From the NCBI GenBank assembly GCA_026391255.1, contig JAPLDU010000110.1, forward strand, positions 1-42,037: a stretch of DNA of 42,037 nucleotides, read 5' to 3'. Below are positions 25,374-35,574 of this stretch, piece after piece; the stretch's first letter is position 1, and each line of letters starts with the position of its first letter. The notes under the pieces were generated by a model. That model was not told where the DNA came from and did no database searches. It saw only the letters and a list, made by a program, of their open reading frames with translations. Position numbers and translations under genes: made by a program. The DNA comes from Bacteroidia bacterium. Its GTDB lineage: Bacteria > Bacteroidota > Bacteroidia > Bacteroidales > JAPLDU01.

Positions 25374-25376
25374 AAA
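25305..25376 (-). repeat. 9-bp tandem array upstream of cysC
   Basis: Eight consecutive units (gttcagaaa, gtttataaa, gtttgtaaa, gttcataaa twice, gtctgtaaa, gtttgtaaa, gttcataaa), in the same orientation relative to the gene as at prmA and the sulfatase. Confidence 0.9.
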
Positions 25377-25420
25377 GTCGATACAACGGAATGAGGCGTT
25401 AACTATAAAGAAGGGAAGAA

Positions 25421-25450
25421 ATAAAAAAGCCTCCCTTTTGAAAGAGAGGC
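25421..25450 (-). terminator. Intrinsic terminator of the adhesin operon
   Basis: gcctcccttttgaaagagaggc (25429-25450) folds as an 11-bp stem with one mismatch. On the minus strand it is followed by TTTTTTATTT. It lies 28 bp after the last adhesin stop. Confidence 0.9.
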
Positions 25451-25478
25451 CTGGTAAATATAAGGTTTGATCATACTT

Positions 25479-28400
25479 TTATTCAATCAGACTGACAGCT
25501 CCTGATTTTTGGTAAGTTTTACCTGAAACATCTTTATAAATTACAACCCAGGGGTATGTTCCTGATTTGGCATAATCACCGTTATTCAATCTGCCATCCC
25601 AGGAATGATTTATGTCATACGTTTCAAAAGCAATTCCACCCCAGCGATCATAAACTATCAGGTGGTAATTTTGCGGATCAATGTTAAATCCAACAGGTCT
25701 GAAACTTGTATTTTCTGAGTGATCGCTCTTAGGATTAAATGCATTAGGCGCCCAGAAAGTATTTTCAGGGGTGATTTGTATATAACTAAGCATGGTATCA
25801 GTACATCCTGCGCTGTTCTGAACTATCAGTTGTACAGGAAATGTACCGGTATCTCCATATACATGTTGAACGTCAGTTAGGTATGAACTAGTACCATCGC
25901 CTAATGACCAGGTATCCGAAACAAAATCCGGTGTGGTATTATGGAAATAAATGGTTGGGTTAAATATGCTTGCGGCAGTCGGTTCTGCAACAAAACCGGC
26001 AGTCGGAGAAGGTTTAATTTCAATAAAATCGTTGTAGATTACAGTACTATAACATCCAAAAGTGGATTTGGTAGTAATAATAACATCAAATATACCGGGA
26101 TTATTATAGGTATAAACAGGTTTGCGTGCTACTGAATATCCGTCTCCTCCAACATCTTCAAAAGTCCAGTTATATAACTGCCCATTATAAGGTGTAGGGT
26201 CAATAAATGTGACCGATACAGGTGCACAGCCGGATGTCGGTAAAGCTTGCAGGTCTGTTCCGGGTGCATTCAAAACGTGAATGATAATGCTGGAAGAACC
26301 GGAAGGTGAACCACAGGTGTCTTTTCCCGTTAATGTATAAGTGGTGGTAACATTCGGATGAACATAAAAGGGCAGGTTGACCATTGAATCATTATAAAAA
26401 CAGTTATAAGGGCCACCATTTCCACCGCCAAAATTTGCCATAATAGCGGTTGAATCTCCTGCACATATTGAATCAACATTAGTTGAAAGATAAATATCCA
26501 CATGAGGGAAAATATTCACTGTTACATCAGCTAAAATACTCAGGCAGCCATTATGATCCACAACATGAACAGTATATGTGGAGGTATTGGTGGGCGATAC
26601 CTGGATTGACTGTGCGGTTTGATTATTGCTCCATACGAAAGAATAAGGAGTAGTACCGCCTGTTGCATTGGCTGATAAAGTAGCTGTCTGGGTCAGGCAC
26701 ATGGTTGTATCCTGAGAACTGCTGATCACTATGGAATCAGGTTGTGCTACTGTTAAGGGAACTACAATAACGCAATTATGTGAGTCTGTCACCGTACAGG
26801 CATAATATCCTGAATATAGAAGATTTATGGACGAAGAAGTAGCTCCTGTCGACCATAAATAGTCATAGGGTTGCGTTCCCCCGCCGATCTGAACTGAGGC
26901 TGATCCGTTATGTCCGGCATAACAGGTAACATTGCTGACATTAAAAGAGCTGGACAACTGCAATTGTCCAACTACAGTGACCCCGGTTGCTACACAACCA
27001 TTTGCATCAATTACCTGTATGTTGTAATTACCTCCCTGTAAACCGGTGAAAATATAATTGTTCTGCGCGATGGTTGGTTGTTGTGGTGAGAAGCTGCAGA
27101 AATAGGTATAATCAGGTGTGCCGTTTGTGACATGTACATGTATGGAACCATCGGGTGCACCCGGGCAAGTGGCAGAAACAGGGCTGAGACTGATTGTCAT
27201 TTGTGGCAGAGTGTTAACGATGTAAGTATTCATAACAGTGCAACCGTAATTATCGGTAACAGTTACAAGATAGGAACCTGCATCAAGACCGGTAAACTGG
27301 AAACTGTCATTGTTGGTGTAACCTGAAACGGGGCCGCAATTAAAGAAATACGTAGGTGTTCCGTTAGTAATCCCAACGGTCAGAGTTCCATTATTGGCCG
27401 AGGCACAGGCCTCAGGAGTAGAAGAAATGCTGTCCAGAGCCATTTGTGCATTTTGGGTAATAATAAAAGTGGTATCCAGGGAATATGCACCGCTGAACAT
27501 TGACACAGTTACAGAATATGTTCCTGCTGCCAGATTGCTGATGGTACTTGAGGTGGCGGTTGAGCCAGCCAATACTGTTCCGTTTGACCATGAATATGTG
27601 TAAGGCGGAACGCCATTGTAAATATAAACAGTGGCGGAACCTGTGCTGGCGCCATAGCAATCAACATTAGTTGTTGTACCCTCAAGATGTCCGCATGGAT
27701 TAACCGTTACAACCACATCATCAGTAAGCGTTGTGCAAACCGTCAGTTTGGCACGGTATGTTGTGGTAACAGTTGGTGTAACAGTGATCGAATTACCCGT
27801 TCCTATAGGTGTAGTGGTATTTGGTAATGCATACCAGGTAACACTGTTTGTGATCAGCGGACCATTTGGCTGGAATTCTACAGTATTATTATCGGCGGTC
27901 CATTGTGTACCATTACGACCGGGAACCGGCGTTGCCTGGGTACCGTTTAAATTTTGCAATCCTTCAGTGCCATTTCCACTGTTCCATCCGGGACAAACAG
28001 TTACATGAACCAGGTAGTTGTCAATAATATTAGAAGTTTCATGGAGTACCATCTGAAATGTAGCATAAACAGAGGTGCATGAATACATGGGTACATTCTG
28101 GTAAGTCACAATCAGTTTCCTGTTAGGGGCAGTGCCTGTGGTGGTGTACCTTACGTAATTTCCCGGTGATGGTCCTACAGCCGGGTACCAGTCTTTCCAT
28201 GGTCCCATAATACAATCATGGGGCGCTGATGTAGTAGCATTTGGTATGGATGTATTTGGCCAGGGATCATATCCGGTACCTCCCGGGTTTCCCGGTGCAC
28301 CGTTAAATCCAATCCAACCATTGGAACCAAGGAAGAAATTAGTATAGGAATTTCCATAAAAACAAAAAGTAAATCCTATCGGGAAAGGCCCATAACATTG

Positions 28401-28637
28401 GTCGTCAATGGAAATACCGGCATTTGTTCCGGTATATGGCTCCGGTGTAAAGGGGATGGGATAACTAATCACGTAGCTGGTGGTCTGATGAAAGGTGAAT
28501 GAAGGCACCTGTGCATTCAGAGTCGCCGATGTACCAAGGCAAATAGTGGTATCAGCCCCGGCACTTAACGTGATCTGGGAATATGAATAATACTGACTAA
28601 TTACCAGAATTAGAAAGATTAATGTTCGTTTACACAT
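25479..28637 (-). CDS. Modular T9SS adhesin, type A N-terminus (last gene of operon)
   Basis: 1052 residues. Signal peptide to ~21 (YYSYSQ). The N-terminal ~300 residues include DTTICLGTS and a domain with GSNGWIGFNGAPG, GYDPWPNTS and MGPWKDWYP. Four SprB-type repeats follow (~325-640; TNVDCYGASTGSATV, VTDNYGC, VIDANGC, VTDSHNC). Then come two Ig-like modules, two PKD domains (FEDVGGDGYSVARKP; LGDGTSSY) and a type B gliding-motility-associated CTD (~957-1052; WAPNAFNP, YDRWGG, WDGRLNNGDY). The CTD directs T9SS export; SprB-like proteins are mobile surface adhesins. The N-terminal domain closely resembles that of the gene at 35575, suggesting duplication. The start is 15 bp after the small gene at 28653. 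Confidence 0.93.
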   Translation of the reverse strand: MCKRTLIFLILVISQYYSYSQITLSAGADTTICLGTSATLNAQVPSFTFHQTTSYVISYPIPFTPEPYTGTNAGISIDDQCYGPFPIGFTFCFYGNSYTNFFLGSNGWIGFNGAPGNPGGTGYDPWPNTSIPNATTSAPHDCIMGPWKDWYPAVGPSPGNYVRYTTTGTAPNRKLIVTYQNVPMYSCTSVYATFQMVLHETSNIIDNYLVHVTVCPGWNSGNGTEGLQNLNGTQATPVPGRNGTQWTADNNTVEFQPNGPLITNSVTWYALPNTTTPIGTGNSITVTPTVTTTYRAKLTVCTTLTDDVVVTVNPCGHLEGTTTNVDCYGASTGSATVYIYNGVPPYTYSWSNGTVLAGSTATSSTISNLAAGTYSVTVSMFSGAYSLDTTFIITQNAQMALDSISSTPEACASANNGTLTVGITNGTPTYFFNCGPVSGYTNNDSFQFTGLDAGSYLVTVTDNYGCTVMNTYIVNTLPQMTISLSPVSATCPGAPDGSIHVHVTNGTPDYTYFCSFSPQQPTIAQNNYIFTGLQGGNYNIQVIDANGCVATGVTVVGQLQLSSSFNVSNVTCYAGHNGSASVQIGGGTQPYDYLWSTGATSSSINLLYSGYYACTVTDSHNCVIVVPLTVAQPDSIVISSSQDTTMCLTQTATLSANATGGTTPYSFVWSNNQTAQSIQVSPTNTSTYTVHVVDHNGCLSILADVTVNIFPHVDIYLSTNVDSICAGDSTAIMANFGGGNGGPYNCFYNDSMVNLPFYVHPNVTTTYTLTGKDTCGSPSGSSSIIIHVLNAPGTDLQALPTSGCAPVSVTFIDPTPYNGQLYNWTFEDVGGDGYSVARKPVYTYNNPGIFDVIITTKSTFGCYSTVIYNDFIEIKPSPTAGFVAEPTAASIFNPTIYFHNTTPDFVSDTWSLGDGTSSYLTDVQHVYGDTGTFPVQLIVQNSAGCTDTMLSYIQITPENTFWAPNAFNPKSDHSENTSFRPVGFNIDPQNYHLIVYDRWGGIAFETYDINHSWDGRLNNGDYAKSGTYPWVVIYKDVSGKTYQKSGAVSLIE

Positions 28638-28652
28638 GTGAATAGGTTTTAA

Positions 28653-29042
28653 TTATTTCAGATTCAGAAAATCATTGATTGCATATTCGTCAGTACCGCA
28701 TATGATTTTTAAGATTCCCATCCCGCCCAGCATTTTCATTAAAAATGAACTGTCAGCCGGTTGCAGAAAAGTCATTTTGCAATCGTACTTACCTTCGGCA
28801 TTATTCTCTTCATCAATAATCATGGTGAAGATAGACTGAAAGTTTTTAATACTTTCTTTAACAGCTGCCAATTGTTTCTGGTCAGCCAGTAACTGGAAAT
28901 TACTCACGCTTTTTCCATTCTCAACGGTGATCACATTTTTTGTCTGAAAAAATGCTTTCATTTCTCCCCTCTGCTGGGAAAATGACTGGCCTGATAAAGC
29001 CAGAAATAATACTATCAACGGAAATAATCTGATGTTTTTCAT
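28653..29042 (-). CDS. Small secreted protein embedded in the adhesin operon
   Basis: 129 residues with a signal peptide (MKNIRLFPLIVLFLALSGQS-FSQ). The mature ~107 residues include one helix-rich stretch (AAVKESIKNFQSIFTMIIDEE), YDCKMTFLQPADSSFLMKML, and IICGTDEYAINDFLNLK. Two Cys residues could form a disulfide. It has no T9SS tail, so it is probably periplasmic. I do not recognise a family. It is cotranscribed with the adhesins: 20 bp after the gene at 29063 and 15 bp before that at 25479. A role in adhesin export or folding is a guess from position only. Confidence 0.75.
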   Translation of the reverse strand: MKNIRLFPLIVLFLALSGQSFSQQRGEMKAFFQTKNVITVENGKSVSNFQLLADQKQLAAVKESIKNFQSIFTMIIDEENNAEGKYDCKMTFLQPADSSFLMKMLGGMGILKIICGTDEYAINDFLNLK

Positions 29043-29062
29043 TTTTATATTAGGTTTTATGA

Positions 29063-32000
29063 TTAATCAATAATTGTTACAGTTCCTGATTTTTGCTTAT
29101 TCTTACCATTCATGTCTTTATAAATGACCACCCAGTTATAGGAACCACCGGGTGCATATGCACCGCTGGATACTTTCCCGTTCCAACCGTGAATCATGTC
29201 ATAAGTTTCATAAAGCTTTCCACCCCAGCGGTCATAAATGATTAGATGGTAACTGTCAGGTTCGATTCCATTTCCAAGTATGCGGAATAATGTGTTTTCG
29301 CCGGTTTTGCTGCGTGGATCAAAAGCGTTAGGCGCCCAGAATGTGTTTTCGTCAGTGACATACACAACCTGAGTGAGGGTATCCCGGCAACCTTCCGCAT
29401 TCATCACTATTAAGCTGACATTGTATGTGCCTGTATCGGTAAATACGTGTTGAATATTCGTCTGATCAGAATTTGTACCATCGCCAAAAAGCCAGTTGCT
29501 GTTAATAATATTCTGGCTCATGTTTTCGAAAAAGATTACAGGATCAACAATGCTTGTCACCTGCGGAGTAGGAATAAAATCTGCAACTGGTTTAGGGTTG
29601 ACAGTGATCATATTTTCAAAAATAACAGTGCTGATACAACCAAAAGTGGACTGGGTAGTCAGAATTACGGTGAAAACACCAATATCAGAATATGTATGAG
29701 TGGGATGACGTGCCACCGAATAACCATTGTCACTGTTATCGCCGAAATTCCAGAAATAGGTCTGGCCCTGGTCAGGGCTGGGATCTGTGAAGGTCACTGT
29801 AACCGGTACACAGCCATTATTAATATTTGCAGTGACATTACTGCCCGGAGCATTCATAACATGAATGGTGATATTTGCTGTACCTGAAGGCGAGCCACAG
29901 TCATCATAAGAAACAATGGTATAAGTAGTGGTTACGTCAGGTGTTACAATAAAAGGTGAAGGAACAATGGAATCACCCAGGTGGTTGGTATACGGGCCTC
30001 CGTTACCTCCTGAGTTGTTGATATAAATCTCGGTTATATCTCCTGCACAGATTGAGTCAACAAAGGTGTACATGTAAGTTTCCACTGCAGGAAACAGAAC
30101 GACTGTCACATCGGTAGTAACACTTCTGCAACCATGTGAATCCTCCGTGTATACTGTATAAGTTGTTGTCTGAGTTGGAGAAACATTTATTGATTGGGTA
30201 CTTAATGCACCGTCCCAGAAATAGGTATATCCGGGTGTTCCACCGAATCCCTGTGCTGTCAGGGTTGCGGTCTGGGTAAGGCACATCAGTGTATCCTGTG
30301 AAGAGGTGATAGTCACTGAGTCAGGCTGTGTAACTGTAATGGGAACAACCTCGACGCAACTATGACCATCCACAACTGTACAAGAATAATAGCCTGCTGA
30401 TAATCCTGTCACACTGTTTGAACCTGTGGCTCCTGTTGACCAGGAATAATTGATTGGAGGGGTAGCGCCTGTTACTGTGATAGTTGCATGACCGTCATTA
30501 TCTCCATAGCATTGCAATGGCGGAACATTTGACGATGTAAGTATCTGTTGTTCGCCAACATAGTACAAGCCTGAAGCGTGACAACCGTTAGCATCTGTTA
30601 CATTGATAGTATAATTTCCACCGTACATATTCGGGAATGTATAGGAACTGTTAGCTACCGTTACTGGTATCGGAACGTTGGTACAGGAATAGGTAAAAGG
30701 TGAAACGCCATTTGTCACATGAACCGTCAGAGAACCATCTGATGCACCCGGGCAGGTGGTTGAATCGGATGAAAAGCTAAGCTGAATGGCAGGTGGTTGA
30801 GTCAGTGTGAAAGATGAACTTGCCAGACATCCGAATACATCCGTCACTGAAACTAAATAATTACCAGCACATAAGTTGGTGGCATTACCTGAAGAGGGTG
30901 TACCGGTACCGGCAGGTAACCAGGCAAAGGTAAATGGCGGGAACCCTTGTCCGGCGGTGGGCATAACTATTACGCTTCCCTGACATATATTGTAACATAT
31001 CAGGTTAGTTGGTGTAACCATGAGTGTTGACATGTTTGATACCGTTACCGTAACATTGGCTACATTCATCTGGCCGCAATCGTCAGTAACAGTGACAGAA
31101 TATATGTTAACTGCTCCAACTGTTGGTGACACGGTAATAGTTGAAGCAAAGGAATTGGTATTCCAGTGGTAATGTGTTATGGCAGGAGGAGTGTTGGAAT
31201 ATGCGTGAAGGGTAACCGGTACAGGATTGGTGCTGCAGATCAGTGTGTCGGGTTCTGTAATACCGGCATTCATGGTTACGTTGTCATGTATCCAGATTGT
31301 ATCCCTGGTACTGCCAATAGTACAGGGACATCCGTTTAAAAGCGTAACAATAAAATATTCGGTACCTTCGGTGATATTATCCATTAAGGTAGAAAAGAAA
31401 ATAGTATCGGAAACTTGTCCGACTGGTATGGTAAGTGAAGTGGGGAATGTGGAATAGTCAACCCCGTTGGTTGCTGTGCCTGATAAATTCAGCAGGATAG
31501 GAATAGGTACAGAAGTATTGGTTGGGTCTGTCCTTATGAAGACGTAATATCCATCGCAGCCTTCATAATAATTGTGGTTATCTCCGACAGGATTATACGG
31601 ATTCATCTGTACCACGTCCCCTGAAATGAAACTGCCCCCCTGAAGAAATACGACGCTGTCATATACACTGTCGCCTGCATCAGCTATTGCAAGTTTAATG
31701 TGGTAGTTACCGCATTGTGTAACTTTTTTATGTGCATTCAATGCTACGGTACGTCCGTCATAAACGATCACGTTACCGGTGCATGTAACATAGTATTGTG
31801 AATTGGTAACCGGGCTTATATTATTAATACTCACCGGTGTACTTACCGTACCGGGGACGATGGCAATATTTACATTGGTATAACTGCCCCCTAAAGGATT
31901 GGGTCCGGTGAGGAAAAAGGCGAATACATCATTATATGCTGATCCTACCCATTCAGGGTATTCTTCTGATGCAAAAACATATTGGAAATTCATGACAGTA

Positions 32001-32389
32001 TCTGCCGGAATGAAGTCAAATTCAAGTACTGCAGCATCATAGGTCGTACTTGTCGTTTGCGTGTTAAGCAGTGGATAACCCGATGTGCCATTGCTTGTAG
32101 AGGCAAAGTAACTGGGGACACCCGGCGCCTGTGATACATTTCCCGACCCCATGATAATCCCATAAGAAAAGGGAAACTGGCTTGCCGGACCTGTATAATG
32201 AAAATATCCCCTTGCCTGAGGACTGCCGGTATACACAACGTTAGATGCCTGTAAACAACCTGTTATCAGTATATTAAGTACAAGCTGCTGGGGTGTGTAA
32301 TTAGGGTTGTTTATGGTCATCAGCGATTGGGAAAAAGCCATGTGAGTGACTAAAACCAGAACCGTAAGAATTGTTATTATTTTTTTCAT
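29063..32389 (-). CDS. Modular T9SS adhesin with choice-of-anchor L domain
   Basis: 1108 residues from the start at 32389, chosen because MKKIITILTVLVLVTHMAFSQ is a good signal peptide; the longer frame to 32458 would overlap the previous gene by 47 bp. A choice-of-anchor L domain (~30-230) shows NVVYTGSPQARG and FASEEYPEWVG. A Calx-beta-like module follows (GTATNGVDYSTFP), then three SprB repeats (VTDVFGC, VTDANGC, SWSTGATG), Ig-like modules, and two PKD domains (WNFGDNSDNG; LFGDGTNSD). A type B CTD ends it (WAPNAFDPRS, YDRWGGKLYE). Surface adhesin exported by T9SS. Sister of the gene at 32412, from which it lies 22 bp away. Confidence 0.93.
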   Translation of the reverse strand: MKKIITILTVLVLVTHMAFSQSLMTINNPNYTPQQLVLNILITGCLQASNVVYTGSPQARGYFHYTGPASQFPFSYGIIMGSGNVSQAPGVPSYFASTSNGTSGYPLLNTQTTSTTYDAAVLEFDFIPADTVMNFQYVFASEEYPEWVGSAYNDVFAFFLTGPNPLGGSYTNVNIAIVPGTVSTPVSINNISPVTNSQYYVTCTGNVIVYDGRTVALNAHKKVTQCGNYHIKLAIADAGDSVYDSVVFLQGGSFISGDVVQMNPYNPVGDNHNYYEGCDGYYVFIRTDPTNTSVPIPILLNLSGTATNGVDYSTFPTSLTIPVGQVSDTIFFSTLMDNITEGTEYFIVTLLNGCPCTIGSTRDTIWIHDNVTMNAGITEPDTLICSTNPVPVTLHAYSNTPPAITHYHWNTNSFASTITVSPTVGAVNIYSVTVTDDCGQMNVANVTVTVSNMSTLMVTPTNLICYNICQGSVIVMPTAGQGFPPFTFAWLPAGTGTPSSGNATNLCAGNYLVSVTDVFGCLASSSFTLTQPPAIQLSFSSDSTTCPGASDGSLTVHVTNGVSPFTYSCTNVPIPVTVANSSYTFPNMYGGNYTINVTDANGCHASGLYYVGEQQILTSSNVPPLQCYGDNDGHATITVTGATPPINYSWSTGATGSNSVTGLSAGYYSCTVVDGHSCVEVVPITVTQPDSVTITSSQDTLMCLTQTATLTAQGFGGTPGYTYFWDGALSTQSINVSPTQTTTYTVYTEDSHGCRSVTTDVTVVLFPAVETYMYTFVDSICAGDITEIYINNSGGNGGPYTNHLGDSIVPSPFIVTPDVTTTYTIVSYDDCGSPSGTANITIHVMNAPGSNVTANINNGCVPVTVTFTDPSPDQGQTYFWNFGDNSDNGYSVARHPTHTYSDIGVFTVILTTQSTFGCISTVIFENMITVNPKPVADFIPTPQVTSIVDPVIFFENMSQNIINSNWLFGDGTNSDQTNIQHVFTDTGTYNVSLIVMNAEGCRDTLTQVVYVTDENTFWAPNAFDPRSKTGENTLFRILGNGIEPDSYHLIIYDRWGGKLYETYDMIHGWNGKVSSGAYAPGGSYNWVVIYKDMNGKNKQKSGTVTIID

Positions 32390-32411
32390 AGACTGAATTT
32401 TATAATCTTTT

Positions 32412-35400
32412 CTAATTGATAATGGTAACTGTGCCTGTATCCCTGTGCTCAACACCATTCAGGTCTTTATAAATAACTATCCAGGGATAAACGCTTCCTG
32501 CCTCAACCGTTTTGCCGTTGATTATACCATCCCAGGGATGATTTACGTCAAAAGTCTCATAAACCTTGCCTCCCCATCGGTCATAAATAATGAAGTGGAA
32601 GTTATCGGGATCGAAACCATAACCGATAGGCATAAATGTTCTGTTCTGTAATATGGTACTGTTTGGGTTAAAAGCATTGGGAGCATAATAGGAATATGAA
32701 TCATGGATGGTCACCTGGGAATAGGCAGTATCCAGACAGTGATACGCATTTTCCGTGATCAGACGGACAATGTATGTACCGATTGCCGGATAGGAATGTT
32801 CGGGGCTGACAGAGTTGGAAACCTGGCTGTTGTCACCGAATGACCAGGTATTGATGAAAGAATCATCAGAGTAATTGTCAAAGAATATGATAGGATTTAA
32901 AATGCTGGATGATGAAGGGTCGGGAATAAAACGTGCAACCGGGTTACTATGCACAGTGATCATTTGCGGAATAGTATATGAATTGGTGCATCCCACTGAA
33001 TTTGTGAGCATAAGAGTAATATCATATACTCCTTCGTTCATAAAAACATGAGTCGGGTTTTCTGTGGTGGAAAGCAGGGTATTTGATCCGTCACCGAAGT
33101 TCCATTTGTATGTGCTGCCGGTCAGACTACTCAGGTCCTGGAAACTAACCGACAATGGTTTGCAACCTTCCGTGATATCTGAAGTAAAAAATACATCAGG
33201 CGGATTAAATACGAAAATGGTGATAGATGCCGTACCTTCTGGTGATCCGCAGAAATCCTGCACAATTATCTCATAAGTAGTGGTATGGGTAGGACTTATA
33301 TAAAACGGGGGAGCAATAATTGTTGTACTTGCTCCGTCGTTAAGGAAACAATTGTACGGACCTCCCGTCCCGCCTGAAATGGCTGCAAGCAACTCTGTGC
33401 TTTCTCCTTTGCAGATTGAATCCCGTAAAGTGGTAAGATGTGCGTTGATGGGAGGGTATATATGAACGGTAACAGAGTCGGGTGCAGAAATGCAACCATT
33501 GATATCGGTACAGGTAACATAATAGGTTGTGGTGAGTGCGGGCGATACCGTCATACTTGGCCCCGATTGTCCGTTATTCCAGTCGAAGGAATAAGCTGAT
33601 GTACCGCCAGTAGCCGTTACCGAAACAGCGGCATTCTGATGCAAACACATATAAACATCAGGGGATGTGTGAATGATCAGGCTGTCGGGCTCATGAACAT
33701 ATATCGATGTAGTTGTCTTGCAAAGATTTGCATCGGTGATGGTCACCAGGTAATAACCTCCGTGAATATCTGTTATGGTTGTAGCTGTTGATCCGGTTGA
33801 CCAATGATAGGTATAAGGCGTTGTTCCCCCGAATCCCTGAATGGTGGCCGATCCGTCAATACCATCAAAGCATGTCACATCTGTTGATCCATAACTGAAG
33901 AATAACGAATCAGGCTGGTCAATCATAAAGTTGATGAACTTAAAACATCCGACATGGTCGGTCACGGTCACCGTGTAGTTTCCGAAAGCTAGGGAATTGG
34001 TATATCCGGTGGTGGATGGACCTGCATTGGCCGGTGTCCACGTATAGGTATATGGTGAGAAACCGCCAACGGGAGTAACATTGACACTCCCGTGATGCCC
34101 GCCAAAGCATAAATTATCAGTTGTGGTAATATTCAACCCTGATATATTGGAAACTGTAATGGATACATGATCAGTTACAACCTGTCCGCACTTATCGGTT
34201 ATTGTTACATAGTAGGTGGTTGTTGCTCCGCTCGCAGGGTTTACGTATAGGCTGGTGTTATGAGATCCTGAATTCCAGGTAAATGTGTAAAAATTAACAT
34301 CCATCTGCGGCGGAACGAAGGTATGAAGGTTAATAAACACCTGGTCGGAAGAACAATAGGTAGTGTCATTCTCCACTATACCGGCATCAAGCGTCCAGTT
34401 ATCCAATATCCAGATGGTATCGTTGATTGGGGAATAATTGCAGGCACAGGCTCCATTCAGAGAGAAAATGATATATTTATTTACGTCGGCAACATTATTC
34501 ATAAAGGCTGAATAATATACGGTATCGGTATAATGTCCTGCCGGGATAACAACAGTGGTAGGGAACTGTGAGTAATCAACCCCGTTGACGGCGGTTCCGC
34601 CAATCAGCAGGTTGATGGTATAAGCTGTCGGCAGGGTGGTGCTGTCAGGCCTCGTAAAAACTACGTAATCCGTGCAGCCTTCATATATGATTGAATCCGG
34701 GATGGTTTGATTAACAGCATAATTATGCAATTTAGGAATAGCGGCCTGTGCAAAACTGTTGGATTTTATCAGGACTCCTGAATCCCAGGCATCGTCTTGA
34801 GCATCAGCAATAGCAAGTTTGATGTGGTAAGTGGAACAGGGAGTCACGGTAACGCTGGCAGTAAGCGCAGTGGTATAACCGTCGTACTGGAGTATCTCAT
34901 TATTGGGGGCTGAACCGTCACCGTTATCAATATAATATGCCGGGTAGTTGGTACTATTCAGGTTATTAATGGAAACCGGGATATTGGTAGTCGGAATAAG
35001 CGCGATATTATAATTTGCATAATTGCCGCCCGAAGGATTTGGACCACTGATAAAAAAACCAAACACATCGTTTATCTGGCCTACATACTCAGGGTACTCT
35101 TCTGATCCGAAAATATACTGAAATGCCAGGTTCGGTAACGAGGGAACAAAATCGAATTCAAGCACGCAGGCATCTTCAGTTGTCTGAGGGGCAATGATCG
35201 TGTTAAGCAAAGAATCTCCCGGAAGGCCAAACTGACCACCAGCCGCTGTCGGTCCGCCTCCGGCATCATTATTTGGCCCGGCAGCATGTGTAGCCTGCCC
35301 GGTGCTCATAATTACACCCTGGAAAAATGGCAGACTGCTCTGAGAGGCATCAAAGTCGCCTATGGCCTGCCTGCTGCCGGTATAATGAATATTTGATACA

Positions 35401-35537
35401 TTCACACAGCCCGTTACCAAGACATCTTTTACCAGTTGCTCAATGGATAAATTGGTGGTATCAACAGTAAATACCTGGGCAAAACTGCCCAGGCCGATTA
35501 TCATAAAAGATGATAAGATGATTATTTTGAGTTTCAT
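32412..35537 (-). CDS. Modular T9SS adhesin with choice-of-anchor L domain
   Basis: 1041 residues. Signal peptide MKLKIIILSSFMIIGLGSFAQ. The choice-of-anchor L domain (~25-260) shows NIHYTGSRQAIGDF and GSEEYPEYVGQ. A Calx-beta-like module (GTAVNGVDYSQFP) comes next, then SprB repeats (NLCFGGHHGSVNVTP, DVTCFDGIDGSATI). Ig-like modules and PKD domains (WNFGDGSN; WSFGDNSQ) lead to the type B CTD (YAPNAFNPNS, YDRWGGKVYE, WDGIINGKTV). The order matches the gene at 29063 module for module, indicating tandem duplication. It is the second gene of the operon, 37 bp after the gene at 35575. Confidence 0.93.
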   Translation of the reverse strand: MKLKIIILSSFMIIGLGSFAQVFTVDTTNLSIEQLVKDVLVTGCVNVSNIHYTGSRQAIGDFDASQSSLPFFQGVIMSTGQATHAAGPNNDAGGGPTAAGGQFGLPGDSLLNTIIAPQTTEDACVLEFDFVPSLPNLAFQYIFGSEEYPEYVGQINDVFGFFISGPNPSGGNYANYNIALIPTTNIPVSINNLNSTNYPAYYIDNGDGSAPNNEILQYDGYTTALTASVTVTPCSTYHIKLAIADAQDDAWDSGVLIKSNSFAQAAIPKLHNYAVNQTIPDSIIYEGCTDYVVFTRPDSTTLPTAYTINLLIGGTAVNGVDYSQFPTTVVIPAGHYTDTVYYSAFMNNVADVNKYIIFSLNGACACNYSPINDTIWILDNWTLDAGIVENDTTYCSSDQVFINLHTFVPPQMDVNFYTFTWNSGSHNTSLYVNPASGATTTYYVTITDKCGQVVTDHVSITVSNISGLNITTTDNLCFGGHHGSVNVTPVGGFSPYTYTWTPANAGPSTTGYTNSLAFGNYTVTVTDHVGCFKFINFMIDQPDSLFFSYGSTDVTCFDGIDGSATIQGFGGTTPYTYHWSTGSTATTITDIHGGYYLVTITDANLCKTTTSIYVHEPDSLIIHTSPDVYMCLHQNAAVSVTATGGTSAYSFDWNNGQSGPSMTVSPALTTTYYVTCTDINGCISAPDSVTVHIYPPINAHLTTLRDSICKGESTELLAAISGGTGGPYNCFLNDGASTTIIAPPFYISPTHTTTYEIIVQDFCGSPEGTASITIFVFNPPDVFFTSDITEGCKPLSVSFQDLSSLTGSTYKWNFGDGSNTLLSTTENPTHVFMNEGVYDITLMLTNSVGCTNSYTIPQMITVHSNPVARFIPDPSSSSILNPIIFFDNYSDDSFINTWSFGDNSQVSNSVSPEHSYPAIGTYIVRLITENAYHCLDTAYSQVTIHDSYSYYAPNAFNPNSTILQNRTFMPIGYGFDPDNFHFIIYDRWGGKVYETFDVNHPWDGIINGKTVEAGSVYPWIVIYKDLNGVEHRDTGTVTIIN

Positions 35538-35574
35538 TCTGAATAATGATTATAACTTACAAATATTACTTTGA

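Noticed and set aside
32390-32458. A 23-residue extension of the adhesin at 29063
   Set aside because: It overlaps the end of the preceding adhesin gene by 47 bp and places residues before a well-formed signal peptide.
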